The translations under genes were made by a program, and so were the position numbers. DNA of 64,000 nt from CAYVUV01 sp964455095 (GTDB lineage Bacteria > Desulfobacterota > Binatia > HRBIN30 > CADEER01). Shown here piece by piece: positions 8,658 through 17,221 of this stretch. Within the stretch, counting starts at the first letter, position 1; every line of letters starts with the position of its first letter. The DNA lies in the NCBI GenBank assembly GCA_964455095.1, contig CAYVUV010000291.1, forward strand, positions 1 to 64,000. The letters are read 5' to 3'. Under the pieces are notes generated by a model. The model made no database searches. It was not told where the DNA came from and saw nothing but the letters and a program-made list of their open reading frames with translations.

Positions 8658-10385
8658 ATGGCATCTAGTATGGCCATGCATCACGATGTGATCGCGGAGC
8701 GCGCTCGGACTCAGCCCCCTGGAGTACAGGGATTGGACCGCAGGCGCATTGTTCTTTTGCTGCGTTCGGTCGTGATCGCGACGAGCGCCTATTTTGTGCT
8801 CACCGGGCAGGGGAAAACGGACGGGGCCAGCATCGACCAGGTGCTGTATGTCCTGCTGTTCGTCAGCTCGAACGTGGCACTGGCCCTGGCGCCGCGCCGT
8901 ATCTTCCTCAGTCCGCAATTTGGCCCCCTGTTGCTGCTGGCGGATACCGGCTTCATCCTCCTGGGTCTGTCCTGGAATCACGGGGTGTCACAGGATCTGC
9001 TGCTCGTCTACTTCTTCACCATTTTCCTGACCACGATTGGCGAGACGCTCGGACAGATCGCCATCGGCAGCGCCTTGATCGCCGGCGGCTACGGCTACTG
9101 GTTGTGGGCGACGGGGAACGCCTCGATGCAATCGGACGCCTGGGTCCGCCTGCCGTTCTTCTTTCTGGTCGCGATCTTCTACGCATCGCTCATCGAACAG
9201 CTCAAGACCGAGCGTCACAAACGCCGTCAGGCGGAGCATGAGAACGAGCATTTGCGGCTGATGCTCGATCTCGCCGGGGTGTTCTCGGAAACCCACGCGA
9301 CGCGCGAGTTCGTGCGCGGCATCGGTCGATTCATTGAAGGCACGTGCCCGGGCCTCACCTGCACCATGGTGCTGCGCGAGGCGGACGCCGAAGAGGAGTC
9401 CGCCGGGGAGATCTTTCCGTTGCGCGCGCACGGAGAAGAGTACGGAGCGCTGTGCGTGCGGACGGCCGACCCGCGCGCGTTGTCCGAGCGCGAGCGCTGG
9501 CTGTGTCAGATGGTGTCGCACGCGGCCGCCGGCTCGCTCTATGCCGCCGAGCAATCGCACGCTGCGCGCGCCGCGGCCGAGGCCAAGGAGCAGTTCCTTG
9601 CCAACGTCTCACATGAGTTTCGCACGCCTCTTCACGCCATTCTCGGCTACATCGACATGCTCGACTGCGCCGTCTCGTCTGACAGCGACCCCATGGTCCG
9701 GGAAAGCGTCGGGCGCCTGCGCGTCAACGCGTGCCGCCTACAACATCTGCTCGAAGAAATGTTGAGCTTCGCGGAGATTCGCGCCGGACGGCGCGGCCTG
9801 CGAGCGGAGAAAGTGAGTCTCGGCCAGATCTTCGCCGAACATGATCCGGTCGCGCGCGAGTTGGTCGCCGGGAAGCCGGTCACGCTCACGTGGCATGTCG
9901 GCACCCAGGCCGACGAGCTGTGGACCGACCGCCGCAAGCTGCAGCGCGTGCTCTCGTGTCTGCTTAGCAACGCGGCCAAGTTCACGGATCAGGGCTCGAT
10001 CGAAGTGCGCACCAGGCGCCGACCGGAAGGCGACCTCGAGATCGCGGTTGCGGACACCGGCATCGGTATCGCCGAGACGGATCTCACCTTGGTATTCGAC
10101 GACTTTCGCCAGGCCGATGGGTCGTTCACGCGCCGCCACGGCGGGCTCGGACTCGGGCTCGCGCTCGCTCGCGAGCTGGTCGGGCTGCTGAGCGGCACCA
10201 TGGAGTTGCAGAGTCGCGTCGGGGAAGGCACCACGGTGATCGTCTGCCTGCCGCGCTCTTTGCCGGCCGGCGACATGCCGGCCCACGCGCCGGCGGTCAC
10301 GGCGGTGCTCGACGACGAGCGCGCGCGCCGCGAGACCACACCGAGCCTGGCCGGTCCCCAGCGCCGCATCGCCTCGGCTTCGTGA
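8658..10385 (+). CDS. Membrane-bound hybrid-less sensor histidine kinase
   Basis: 575 residues. Five to six hydrophobic segments between about aa 27 and 170 form the membrane sensor. A GAF-like stretch (about aa 205-300) and a short helical linker lead to the HisKA dimerisation helix, with the phosphorylated His319 in SHEFRTPL. The HATPase domain has an N box (LLSNAAKF, about aa 435), G1 (ADTGIGI) and G2 (GGLGLGLAL). It should autophosphorylate and pass phosphate to a response regulator, but no receiver-domain gene is nearby, so it is an orphan here. Three in-frame ATGs (8658, 8670, 8676) compete as start; none has a clear ribosome site. Signal unknown. Confidence 0.88.
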   Translation: MASSMAMHHDVIAERARTQPPGVQGLDRRRIVLLLRSVVIATSAYFVLTGQGKTDGASIDQVLYVLLFVSSNVALALAPRRIFLSPQFGPLLLLADTGFILLGLSWNHGVSQDLLLVYFFTIFLTTIGETLGQIAIGSALIAGGYGYWLWATGNASMQSDAWVRLPFFFLVAIFYASLIEQLKTERHKRRQAEHENEHLRLMLDLAGVFSETHATREFVRGIGRFIEGTCPGLTCTMVLREADAEEESAGEIFPLRAHGEEYGALCVRTADPRALSERERWLCQMVSHAAAGSLYAAEQSHAARAAAEAKEQFLANVSHEFRTPLHAILGYIDMLDCAVSSDSDPMVRESVGRLRVNACRLQHLLEEMLSFAEIRAGRRGLRAEKVSLGQIFAEHDPVARELVAGKPVTLTWHVGTQADELWTDRRKLQRVLSCLLSNAAKFTDQGSIEVRTRRRPEGDLEIAVADTGIGIAETDLTLVFDDFRQADGSFTRRHGGLGLGLALARELVGLLSGTMELQSRVGEGTTVIVCLPRSLPAGDMPAHAPAVTAVLDDERARRETTPSLAGPQRRIASAS

Positions 10386-10412
10386 GCGCCAAGGCCTGCC
10401 GATGCAGGTGCG

Positions 10413-10745
10413 TCAGTTCAAGCTGGCGATGAGGGCGACGAACTTCCCCATCCAGGGTCCGAGCGACAACAGGCAGTAGACGACGGCGAGCGCGCGCAGC
10501 ACGGTGACGCCGATGTGCAGGGGCGTCACGCGGTGAATCAGGACCAGCAAGCCGCACGCTTTGAGCTTGAACAGGAACAGGGCCGGGCCGACGCCGACGG
10601 CGTTGAAAGCGGCGACCAACAGCGGGTTGGCTTCGCGGAAACCGACCCGCAGCCCCTGGTAGGTGGCGATGCCGTCGAAGACCTGCAGCAGCAGGTTCAA
10701 CAGCAGCAGCCGGCCCAGGTGGGCTTGTATGGTGGTAGTGTCCAT
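10413..10745 (-). CDS. Small membrane protein, DUF5658-like
   Basis: 110 residues with about four hydrophobic segments. The pattern FDGIATYQGL ... EANPLL followed by GPALFLFKLKA resembles DUF5658 small integral membrane proteins, whose function is unknown. The start was placed at the ATG at 10745 (MDTTTIQ) because the 16 residues upstream look non-coding and lie in an inverted-repeat leader. Convergent with the sensor kinase (27 bp between stops) and downstream of the CoA-transferase pair, from which it is separated by two inverted repeats, so it may have its own promoter. Confidence 0.6.
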   Translation of the reverse strand: MDTTTIQAHLGRLLLLNLLLQVFDGIATYQGLRVGFREANPLLVAAFNAVGVGPALFLFKLKACGLLVLIHRVTPLHIGVTVLRALAVVYCLLSLGPWMGKFVALIASLN

Positions 10746-10749
10746 GCGC

Positions 10750-10793
10750 GTGGCGACACTACTGGTTAAGCCGATTTGCGCTGGTGTTGCCAC
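10750..10793 (-). promoter_or_regulatory. 10-bp inverted repeat in the leader of the DUF5658-like gene
   Basis: GTGGCGACAC (10750-10759) pairs with GTGTTGCCAC (10784-10793) across a 24-nt loop, with one G-U pair. It lies immediately 5' of the chosen ATG on the minus strand, so it is either an operator or a 5' UTR hairpin. No factor can be named. Confidence 0.35.
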
Positions 10794-10805
10794 TCAAAAT
10801 ATCCT

Positions 10806-10822
10806 GCGACATCGCATGTCGC
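10806..10822. promoter_or_regulatory. 7-bp inverted repeat GCGACAT-CGC-ATGTCGC
   Basis: A perfect 7-bp inverted repeat with a 3-nt spacer in the 98-bp gap between the CoA-transferase stop and the DUF5658-like start. It could act as a weak terminator stem (no T tract) or as a protein-binding site. Confidence 0.3.
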
Positions 10823-10843
10823 GCTGCGCTCGGTGGGGCGCTG

Positions 10844-12067
10844 TTAGACGAGTGCGCCGCTGGCCTGCAACACCGCGATGCGATCGTCGGCGTAGCCGAG
10901 TACCCGGCGCAGCACGTCGTCGGTGTGCTCGCCGAGGCACGGAGCAGGACGCTGCACCGCGCAGGGGGTCCCCGACATCCGCCACGGCATGCCGATGTGC
11001 TGTTGTGCACCGACCTCTGGGTGATCCAGGCGGACGAACACCCCGGATTGGTTCAGATGGGGGTCTTCTGCCAGATCGCGGTTGCTCATCGATACGAACG
11101 CCGGCACCTGCGCGGCCTGCAGTCGGACGACGACGTCCTCGGCCACCTGGGTGCGCGTCCAATCGGTGAGCAGCGATTCCAGGGCATCCTCGTTCGCCTT
11201 GCGTTGTGTCAGTGTGGCGAAGCGGGGATCCTCCGCCAGTGCGGGCGCGCCCATCGCCGCGGCGAGGCGACGCCAGTCGGCGTCGTCGCGCGCCGCGATG
11301 GCGACCCAGCGCTGTTCGCCCGCGCAACGAAAGACGCCGTGCGGGGCCATGGCGGGATCGCGATTGCCATCGCGGGGGGGTGGGGCGCCGTTGAGCGATT
11401 GCGCCAGCACGCCCTCCGCCAGCACGGCGATGCTGGTCTCCTGTTGCGACAAGTCGATGTACTGTCCCTCGCCGGTGCGGGCGCGGTGCAGCAGCGCGGC
11501 GAGGACCGCCGCGGCGCCGTGGAGACCGCCGGTCGGATCGCCGTAGGAGATGCCGACGTGCATCGGCGGCCAGCCGGCGTAACCGGTCAGCGTCGACATG
11601 CCGGAGAGCGGGACCTGCGCGGGACCGTACGACACGAACTCGCGTTCGGGGCCGGTGGCGCCGTAGCCCGAGAGCGCGATCATGATCACGTCCGGCTTCA
11701 CCGCGCGCAGTCGCTCGTAGCCGAGGCCCATGCGCTCCATGACACCGGCGGCGAAGTTCTCGCAGACGATGTCGCTCTGTGCGACCAGGTCGAGCGCCAC
11801 CGCGAGCGCGTCGGGATGCTTGAGGTCGAGCGCCACGCTGAGCTTCCCCTGGTTGTACTGGTTGAAGTAACCGCTGCGGTTGACGCCGGGCTTTCCCTCC
11901 GGCCATGGCGGCAGCAGGCGGGTCACACAGGTGCGGTTGGCGCTTTCGACGCGAATGACCTCGGCGCCGAGGTGGGCGAGCTGCAGGGTGCAGAACGGGC
12001 CCGCCCACACCCAGGTGAAGTCGGCGACCCGAATGCCCTCGAGCGGCGGTGCGTGATCAGACGACAT
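10844..12067 (-). CDS. CaiB/BaiF family III CoA-transferase, second subunit
   Basis: 407 residues, normal for the family. The N-terminus GIRVADFTWVWAGP and LAHLGAEVIRVES is the Rossmann start typical of CaiB/BaiF enzymes; KHPDALAVALDLV and GYGATGP follow. The position of the catalytic Asp of formyl-CoA transferase reads SQQET, a Glu, as in some benzylsuccinate-type transferases. It moves CoA between carboxylic acids in the cytoplasm. Its ATG (12067) overlaps the end of the upstream CoA-transferase by 11 bp, which implies co-translation and perhaps a heteromer, as in BbsEF. Substrate unknown. Confidence 0.88.
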   Translation of the reverse strand: MSSDHAPPLEGIRVADFTWVWAGPFCTLQLAHLGAEVIRVESANRTCVTRLLPPWPEGKPGVNRSGYFNQYNQGKLSVALDLKHPDALAVALDLVAQSDIVCENFAAGVMERMGLGYERLRAVKPDVIMIALSGYGATGPEREFVSYGPAQVPLSGMSTLTGYAGWPPMHVGISYGDPTGGLHGAAAVLAALLHRARTGEGQYIDLSQQETSIAVLAEGVLAQSLNGAPPPRDGNRDPAMAPHGVFRCAGEQRWVAIAARDDADWRRLAAAMGAPALAEDPRFATLTQRKANEDALESLLTDWTRTQVAEDVVVRLQAAQVPAFVSMSNRDLAEDPHLNQSGVFVRLDHPEVGAQQHIGMPWRMSGTPCAVQRPAPCLGEHTDDVLRRVLGYADDRIAVLQASGALV

Positions 12068-13277
12068 GGGCCTCCCGCAACGACGCGATGTCGTCTGCCG
12101 ACAGGCCAAGCTGGTCGGTCAGCACGGCGTCGGTGTGTTCGCCGAGCCGCGGCGCGGGGCTGCGGATCGCCCAGGGGGTGCGCGCGAGTTGGTAGGGCGC
12201 GCCGGGAACCTGTGTGCCGCGGGGGACGGCGGGGTGATCGAGGACGGCGAAGAAACCGCGTGCCTTGAGATGCGCGGAGCTCAGCAGATCGCCCATGGTC
12301 GACACCGGCGCAAATGGGATCCGGCGGCGCTGCGCGGCCTGGTAGACTTCGGCGACGCTCTGCTCTTGCGCCCACTCCTGGAGGAACAGCTTGAGCGCGT
12401 CCCAATTCGCCGCGCGCGTCAGGCGATTCTCGAACAGCTCGAGGCCCGCCCACTCGGGGTTGCCCATCAGCTCGACGAATGCCTGCCACTGATGTTCCTC
12501 GACACAGCACACGAACACCCAGCCGTCGCGACACTCGAGAAAGTCGAGCGGTTGAATCGGCTTGCGCCCGAGCCGCGAGGCGACGAGACCCATGTACGGC
12601 CAGTACTCGAAGGTCAGTTCCAGAATGGCGGCGACCGCCTCCTGGATCGAGATCACCACGTGTTGGCCGCGGCCGGAGCGCAGGCGGGCGAACAGCGCGG
12701 CCAGCGACGCCACGGCGGCGTTGAGCGCGCCCTGATACTCGGCCTGTTGGCCGAAGGCGCGCAGCGGCGGCAGATCGTCCGCTTCCGGTCCACCGCCGTT
12801 CAGGTAGGCGACGCCGCCGGCGTTCCACAAGGTCAGGTCGGTGGCCGCGTAGTCTCGGTGCGGGCCGGCGAGACCGAACGGCGTGATCGAGGTCATTACC
12901 AGTCCGGCGTTGTGGGCGGCGAGCGTATCGTAGTGGAGATCGTAGCGGTCGATCAGCGGCGGGGGCAGATTGTGCACGAAGAGATCCGCCGTACCGACCA
13001 ACTGGCCGAGCAGCGCGCGGCCGCGGGGCGCGTCGATGTCGAGTGCGACGCTGCGCTTGTTCGTGTTGAGGTAGAGAAAGAGCCCGCTGCGCTCCGCGTG
13101 CGGTACGCCGTCGGGAAATGGTCCGCGTTGACGCGCCTGGTCGCCCCCGCGCGGCGGTTCGATCTTGATGACCTCCGCGCCGAGGTCGGCCAGCAGCTTG
13201 GTCGCGTACGCGGCCGACACCATGTGCCCGTACTCGACCACGCGGATGCCCGCCAGTGCCTGTTGTTGCATCGCCAT
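12057..13277 (-). CDS. CaiB/BaiF family III CoA-transferase, first subunit
   Basis: 406 residues starting MAMQQQALAGIRVVEY. GIRVVEYGHMVSAAYATKLL and LADLGAEVIKIEPP mark the family III CoA-transferase N-terminus; TPFGLAGPH is the conserved Gly loop. The usual catalytic acid position reads SIQEA (Glu). It is clearly paralogous to the next gene and probably forms a two-subunit enzyme with it that activates a carboxylic acid by CoA transfer. The open frame continues far upstream of 13277, but that part is antisense to the FG-GAP gene and not coding. The ATG at 13277 could alternatively be 13271. Confidence 0.87.
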   Translation of the reverse strand: MAMQQQALAGIRVVEYGHMVSAAYATKLLADLGAEVIKIEPPRGGDQARQRGPFPDGVPHAERSGLFLYLNTNKRSVALDIDAPRGRALLGQLVGTADLFVHNLPPPLIDRYDLHYDTLAAHNAGLVMTSITPFGLAGPHRDYAATDLTLWNAGGVAYLNGGGPEADDLPPLRAFGQQAEYQGALNAAVASLAALFARLRSGRGQHVVISIQEAVAAILELTFEYWPYMGLVASRLGRKPIQPLDFLECRDGWVFVCCVEEHQWQAFVELMGNPEWAGLELFENRLTRAANWDALKLFLQEWAQEQSVAEVYQAAQRRRIPFAPVSTMGDLLSSAHLKARGFFAVLDHPAVPRGTQVPGAPYQLARTPWAIRSPAPRLGEHTDAVLTDQLGLSADDIASLREAHVV

Positions 13278-13409
13278 TCGCCGCCGCGCGGCGCACCGTC
13301 TAACACAGGCGCAGGGGCCATTCCACACATGCGGCACACGCAGTGAACGTGCGCGCCGCGCGAGCGATTGCAGCCCGTGCGCGACGCGGGGAAATCGCCG
13401 CTCGCTACC

Positions 13410-13438
13410 TTGACAAAGGTTGACCCCGCGGCAATTAT
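13410..13438 (+). promoter_or_regulatory. Sigma-70-like promoter in the 319-bp divergent gap 13278-13596
   Basis: TTGACA (13410-13415), a 17-bp spacer and AATTAT (13433-13438) form a good promoter facing the secreted-protein cluster. The first 9 bases (TTGACAAAG) and a CGCGG 8 bases later recur at 1428, upstream of another FG-GAP gene. Downstream, at 13551-13569, is GCGAAAGGATGCAATCGCG, which partly matches 1493-1510. No other feature was seen in this gap. Confidence 0.5.
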
Positions 13439-13596
13439 TGGCCCTCGAATTTCGCCCGGCTTCACCCTGTGCGCGAAGGGAACTGATGGCAATTGGCGCG
13501 CAACCAGAACGACACTCCGCCTCCAAGTAGAACGGACGGTCACGCAATGGGCGAAAGGATGCAATCGCGAGGTGAAGTACGGTCGACGTGGCGACG

Positions 13597-14976
13597 ATGC
13601 GCGGGATGGGGTTGGTGGTGACGGTGCTCGCGCTCCCGCTTTTCACCGTGTGGGGGGGGGTGGCGGAGGCAGCTCCGGTGTCGTTTGCCGCGCGCGTAGA
13701 TGTGCCGATCGGCCCGCCAGGGTGTGATCCGGTTTTGACCTGCTCGGAAAGCCCACTCGGTCTCGTCGCGGGCGATTGGAACGGCGATACCTTCGCCGAT
13801 GCCGCAACGGCCAACAACTTCAGCGCCGATGTCTCCGTGTTGAGCGGCAACGGTGCCGGTGGCTTGACGGCCGGCGCGCCGCAGATGGCCGATGCACAGC
13901 CGACGGCGCTCGCGGCGGGCGATCTCAACGGTGACCAACGCCTCGATCTCGTCGTCGCCAACGAGGCGGCCGAGACCGTCAGCGTACTGCTTGCACAAGC
14001 CAGCGGAGGTTTCGCCGCCGCGCGCGGCTTCGGCCTGGGCACGTCGCCGAGCAGCTCGTTCAACTCGCCGACCGGCGTCGTACTCAGCCGGCTCAATGGC
14101 GACGCGCACCTCGATATCGCGACCGCGAACTTCCTCGGGGACACGATCAGTGTCCTTCTCGGGGCGGGCGATGGAACATTTGGCCTCCCGCGCGTCATCG
14201 AAGTCGAAGGGGGCCCGATTGATCTCGCGGCGGGGGACTTCAACAACGACCGCCGCATGGATCTCGTCGTCAGCGCCAACCTGGGGTCCTCGGTGACCCT
14301 GTTGCTCGGCCGCGGCGATGGGGCCTTTGCACCCGGTACGCGCTTCGATGTCGGCGAGTTTCCGGCCGGTCTCGTCGTCGGCGACTTCGATGCCGATAGG
14401 AATGCGGACGTCGCGGTGGTCAGCGGCGGGCTCGCCACGGTGTCGGTGTTGCTCGGCCGCGGCGATGGATCGTTTGATCCCGTGCAGGACTACGACGTCG
14501 GCGGCGGACCGGAATCGATCGCGGCGGCGGATTTCAACGGCGACGGGTTCGTCGATCTCGCCACGGCCGACATGTTCGGTACGCTCGAGTTCGACAACAC
14601 GGTGTCGGTGCTCCCCGGCCGGGGCGACGGTACCTTCGATGTGGCCGTTCAGTTTGCCGTGCATACCGGGCCGAGTGCGGTCGCGGTCGGCGACCTGAAC
14701 GGCGACCGCAAGCCGGATTTGCTCTCGGCCAACACCGAGAGCAACGACATCTCCGTCTTGATCAACACGGCGCAAGGCGGGCGGTTCGGTTGTCCCGGTG
14801 ACTGCAACGGCAATGATGATGTCTCGATCGATGAGCTGCTGCGCGGTGTCGACATCTCGCTCGGCCGGCAAGCGGTGAACACGTGCGGCGTTTTCGATCA
14901 AAACAGCAGCGGTCAGGTCGAGATCAATGAGCTCGTAGGGGCGGTACGCAGTGCGTTGGACGGCTGTTCAATCTGA
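13597..14976 (+). CDS. Secreted FG-GAP propeller protein with C-terminal dockerin-like module
   Basis: 459 residues. A signal peptide (MRGMGLVVTVLALPLF ... AEA) precedes about seven FG-GAP/VCBS repeats with pattern GDFNxDxxxDLVVA and LLGRGDGTF, predicted to form a calcium-binding beta-propeller. The last about 60 residues (14794-14973) are dockerin-like: CPGDCNGNDDVSIDELLRG and a second copy DQNSSGQVEINELVG, two EF-hand-type loops flanked by Cys. Dockerins bind cohesins, and cohesin-like domains are encoded in the next four genes, so recruitment to that assembly is likely. ATG 13597 was preferred to GTG 13588 because the hydrophobic core starts there. Ligand of the propeller unknown. Confidence 0.85.
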   Translation: MRGMGLVVTVLALPLFTVWGGVAEAAPVSFAARVDVPIGPPGCDPVLTCSESPLGLVAGDWNGDTFADAATANNFSADVSVLSGNGAGGLTAGAPQMADAQPTALAAGDLNGDQRLDLVVANEAAETVSVLLAQASGGFAAARGFGLGTSPSSSFNSPTGVVLSRLNGDAHLDIATANFLGDTISVLLGAGDGTFGLPRVIEVEGGPIDLAAGDFNNDRRMDLVVSANLGSSVTLLLGRGDGAFAPGTRFDVGEFPAGLVVGDFDADRNADVAVVSGGLATVSVLLGRGDGSFDPVQDYDVGGGPESIAAADFNGDGFVDLATADMFGTLEFDNTVSVLPGRGDGTFDVAVQFAVHTGPSAVAVGDLNGDRKPDLLSANTESNDISVLINTAQGGRFGCPGDCNGNDDVSIDELLRGVDISLGRQAVNTCGVFDQNSSGQVEINELVGAVRSALDGCSI

Positions 14977-15032
14977 AAGCGGACCGAATAGGCGTGTGGG
15001 CCTTTGACAGGAACAGGGTTGAAGAGGTAACA

Positions 15033-16067
15033 GTGCGCGTATTGGTGATCGACGTGAACATGAAGAGTGAGGGCGCCGCGGGGCGCAAGGGCTGGCTGAC
15101 TCGCGCGGGGCGCCATGCTGCGGACCTGGCGATGTGCGGCGCTATTGCGACGACAGTGCTCCTGGTCGGCGCGGCGACAGTGAAGGCGCAGGTGCTCACG
15201 CCCTGTACCACCAACTGTGCGCAGGTCACCGTCGGCGAAGCGGCGGGAAACCCAGGCGGCAGCGTCACCATTCCGGTGTCGTTCGCGCAGGGCCCCGACG
15301 ATGGGCAACCTGACGAGGGCAACGACAACGTTGCGGCGATCGCTTTCACCATCGGCATTCCAGGGGAGGGCAGCGCGGTGCCCCTGACCTTCGCGGCGGC
15401 GGATTGCGCGGACGCGAATGCGGACGGGCTGCCGGACGCCGTGACGGTGAGCAGCGCCATTCGCGACGCCTTCCGGGTCGTCATCGAGAACACGGAGTGC
15501 AGCGAGGGCACCTGCGGGTGCGCCGCCAATCGCACGCGTTGCCTCTGTCCGGGCGACGGGCAGACGGCAGACAATTTTGTCAACGTCGTCGTGTTCGGGC
15601 CGAAGGATCTCCCGGCGACGGGGCCGGTGACGATCAACCCGCTGCCGTCGGGCGAGCTGTTCAGAATGAAGCTCCAGATTGCACAGGGCATCACGGATGT
15701 CGTGATTCCTCTCCGCATCTTCTCCCAGACCGACGATCCCGAGCAGGTCACCAAGCCGCAGTTTGCGGCCAACCTGTCGATCGGTGATCAGGCCGCCATC
15801 GACCAGACCGCCGCCGCCAATACCAGCCGCGTCGCATTCGATTCCGGCAGCGTGACGGTCAGCGGACCGTTGACCGTGTGCACCGGCGATTGCGACGACG
15901 ACGATGCGGTCGAGATCAACGAGCTCATCACCGGTGTCAACATCGCGCTCGGGACGATGCCCACGAGCGCTTGCGAGATCTTCGACAAGAGCCAGGATGG
16001 GACCGTAGCGATTGACGAACTGGTCGCTGGTGTGAATAACTCTCTGAATGGTTGCCCGGGTCAGTAG
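15033..16067 (+). CDS. Secreted cohesin-like protein with C-terminal dockerin-like module
   Basis: 344 residues. The N-terminal Arg/Lys-rich stretch and helix (ATTVLLVGAATVKAQ) form a long signal peptide. The mature part opens VTVGEAAGNPGGSVTIPVSF, a pattern typical of cohesin-type beta sandwiches (V.V.....PG..V.IPV.F). A Cys-rich insertion (CGCAANRTRCLC) sits mid-domain. The C-terminus (15880-16058) has two EF-hand-like loops, GDCDDDDAVEINELI and DKSQDGTVAIDELV, flanked by Cys. Carrying both modules, it could chain onto other cohesins, like an adaptor scaffoldin. GTG 15033 has AGAGG 5 nt upstream; ATG 15060 is an alternative. No enzyme motif seen. Confidence 0.72.
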   Translation: MRVLVIDVNMKSEGAAGRKGWLTRAGRHAADLAMCGAIATTVLLVGAATVKAQVLTPCTTNCAQVTVGEAAGNPGGSVTIPVSFAQGPDDGQPDEGNDNVAAIAFTIGIPGEGSAVPLTFAAADCADANADGLPDAVTVSSAIRDAFRVVIENTECSEGTCGCAANRTRCLCPGDGQTADNFVNVVVFGPKDLPATGPVTINPLPSGELFRMKLQIAQGITDVVIPLRIFSQTDDPEQVTKPQFAANLSIGDQAAIDQTAAANTSRVAFDSGSVTVSGPLTVCTGDCDDDDAVEINELITGVNIALGTMPTSACEIFDKSQDGTVAIDELVAGVNNSLNGCPGQ

Positions 16068-16086
16068 CCGAGGCGCGAGAAAAGAT

Positions 16087-16092
16087 TATAAT
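16087..16092 (+). promoter_or_regulatory. Perfect -10 box inside a 12-bp palindrome
   Basis: TATAAT lies in AGATTATAATCT (16084-16095), a perfect palindrome 83 bp before the next start. No good -35 hexamer is present 16-18 bp upstream, so the promoter may need an activator binding the palindrome. Confidence 0.35.
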
Positions 16093-16174
16093 CTGGAACG
16101 AGCGTTTCGCGGCCGCGCCAGGCGCTGCGATGCGATACAGAACTCAACCCAAAACTTCAGGGGGAGGACGGATC

Positions 16175-17158
16175 ATGAGAACGAGGAAGGGACATAAGAC
16201 TGCGCTGCTCGTGGCGGCCACGGGAGCACTGTTCCTCGGCGCGTCCACGGCGCAGGCGGCGAACATTACGGTCGGCAACGGCGGTGCGGAGGCCAATGCA
16301 ACCGGCATGATCAGCGTGTCGCTGCAGACGGAAGGTGAGAGTGTCGTTGGAACACTCAACGACATCCAGTTCCCGGCCGGCGCGCAGATCGCGGAAGAGA
16401 CGGGTGCCGAAACGACGCTGACCGCCGCCCTCGATGCAGCCACGACGACGGGCAACGTCGCCGTGGCCGACGCCAGCGGCCTGCCGGACTTCGGCACCGT
16501 GAAGATCGACGACGAAGTGATCTCTTACGGCAGCAAGGACGGCAACAACCTGGTGCTGGCGGGCCGCGGCCAGAACGGCACGACCGCGGCGGCCCATGCG
16601 TCGGGTGCGACCGTGGACCCGCTGACCTTGCCCGCCTGCGCGATGAGCGCAGCGCTCGGCGCGCTCAACAAGAGCGCCGTGTTCTCGTTCATTCCGGATG
16701 GTTGCACGCCGGGAACGGATTGCGAGGCCGTGCGCGGCATCGTGATCGCGCTCGACAACCTCGGCGAGATTGCGGACGGCACAGTGCTCTACACCTGCTC
16801 GGTTAAGGCGGGAGCAACCGATGGCGACTTCGACTTGACCTGCCCGGCCGGTAACGGGGTGGAAGCACCCTTCGCGCCCGCGCAAGCGGCACCCCCTCCC
16901 GATGGGGCGTTGTTGGATACCACGTGCGCCAGCGGGACGTTCACGGTCGGTGCGCAGGGTGGTTGCGTCGGTGATTGCAACAACAACGGTGAAGTCGCCC
17001 TCGGCGAAGTCCAGAGATCGTTCAACGTGTTCCTTGGAACGCTCCAGCTCGACCAGTGCCAGAACGCCGACGAGAACAAGAACGGCGAGGTCACCCTCGG
17101 CGAGGTTCAGCGGGCGTTCAACACGTTCCTCGGTGTGCTGGCTTGCCCGGCGCCGTGA
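16175..17158 (+). CDS. Secreted cohesin-like protein with an inserted module and dockerin-like C-terminus
   Basis: 327 residues with a clear signal peptide (LLVAATGALFLGASTAQA) and a strong GGGGAGGA ribosome site 7 nt before the ATG. The mature start NITVGNGGAEANATGMISV and the later FSFIPDGCTPGTDC ... DGTVLYTCSV block are shared with the next two genes, defining a cohesin-like family. About aa 76-148 (16400-16618) interrupts this fold with a Thr/Ala/Gly-rich beta module (GTVKIDDEVISYGSKDG) absent from the paralogues. The dockerin-like C-terminus (16966-17150) has GDCNNNGEVALGEVQRSFN and ENKNGEVTLGEVQRAFN, with GEVQ replacing the DEL seen in the other copies. Likely an extracellular adaptor; function inferred only. 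Confidence 0.75.
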   Translation: MRTRKGHKTALLVAATGALFLGASTAQAANITVGNGGAEANATGMISVSLQTEGESVVGTLNDIQFPAGAQIAEETGAETTLTAALDAATTTGNVAVADASGLPDFGTVKIDDEVISYGSKDGNNLVLAGRGQNGTTAAAHASGATVDPLTLPACAMSAALGALNKSAVFSFIPDGCTPGTDCEAVRGIVIALDNLGEIADGTVLYTCSVKAGATDGDFDLTCPAGNGVEAPFAPAQAAPPPDGALLDTTCASGTFTVGAQGGCVGDCNNNGEVALGEVQRSFNVFLGTLQLDQCQNADENKNGEVTLGEVQRAFNTFLGVLACPAP

Positions 17159-17221
17159 TCCATCCACGCAGTCACTAGAGCTTGAAACCTTCAACTGTTA
17201 ACTGATGGAATGGAGGAGAGT

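Noticed and set aside
13541..13575. Possible c-di-GMP (GEMM) riboswitch
   Set aside because: Contains GCGAAAGG and TGCAAT but lacks the conserved GACGCAAAGCC core and paired helices.
13278..14438. Upstream extension of the CoA-transferase frame
   Set aside because: Antisense to the FG-GAP/dockerin gene; CoA-transferase homology begins at 13277.
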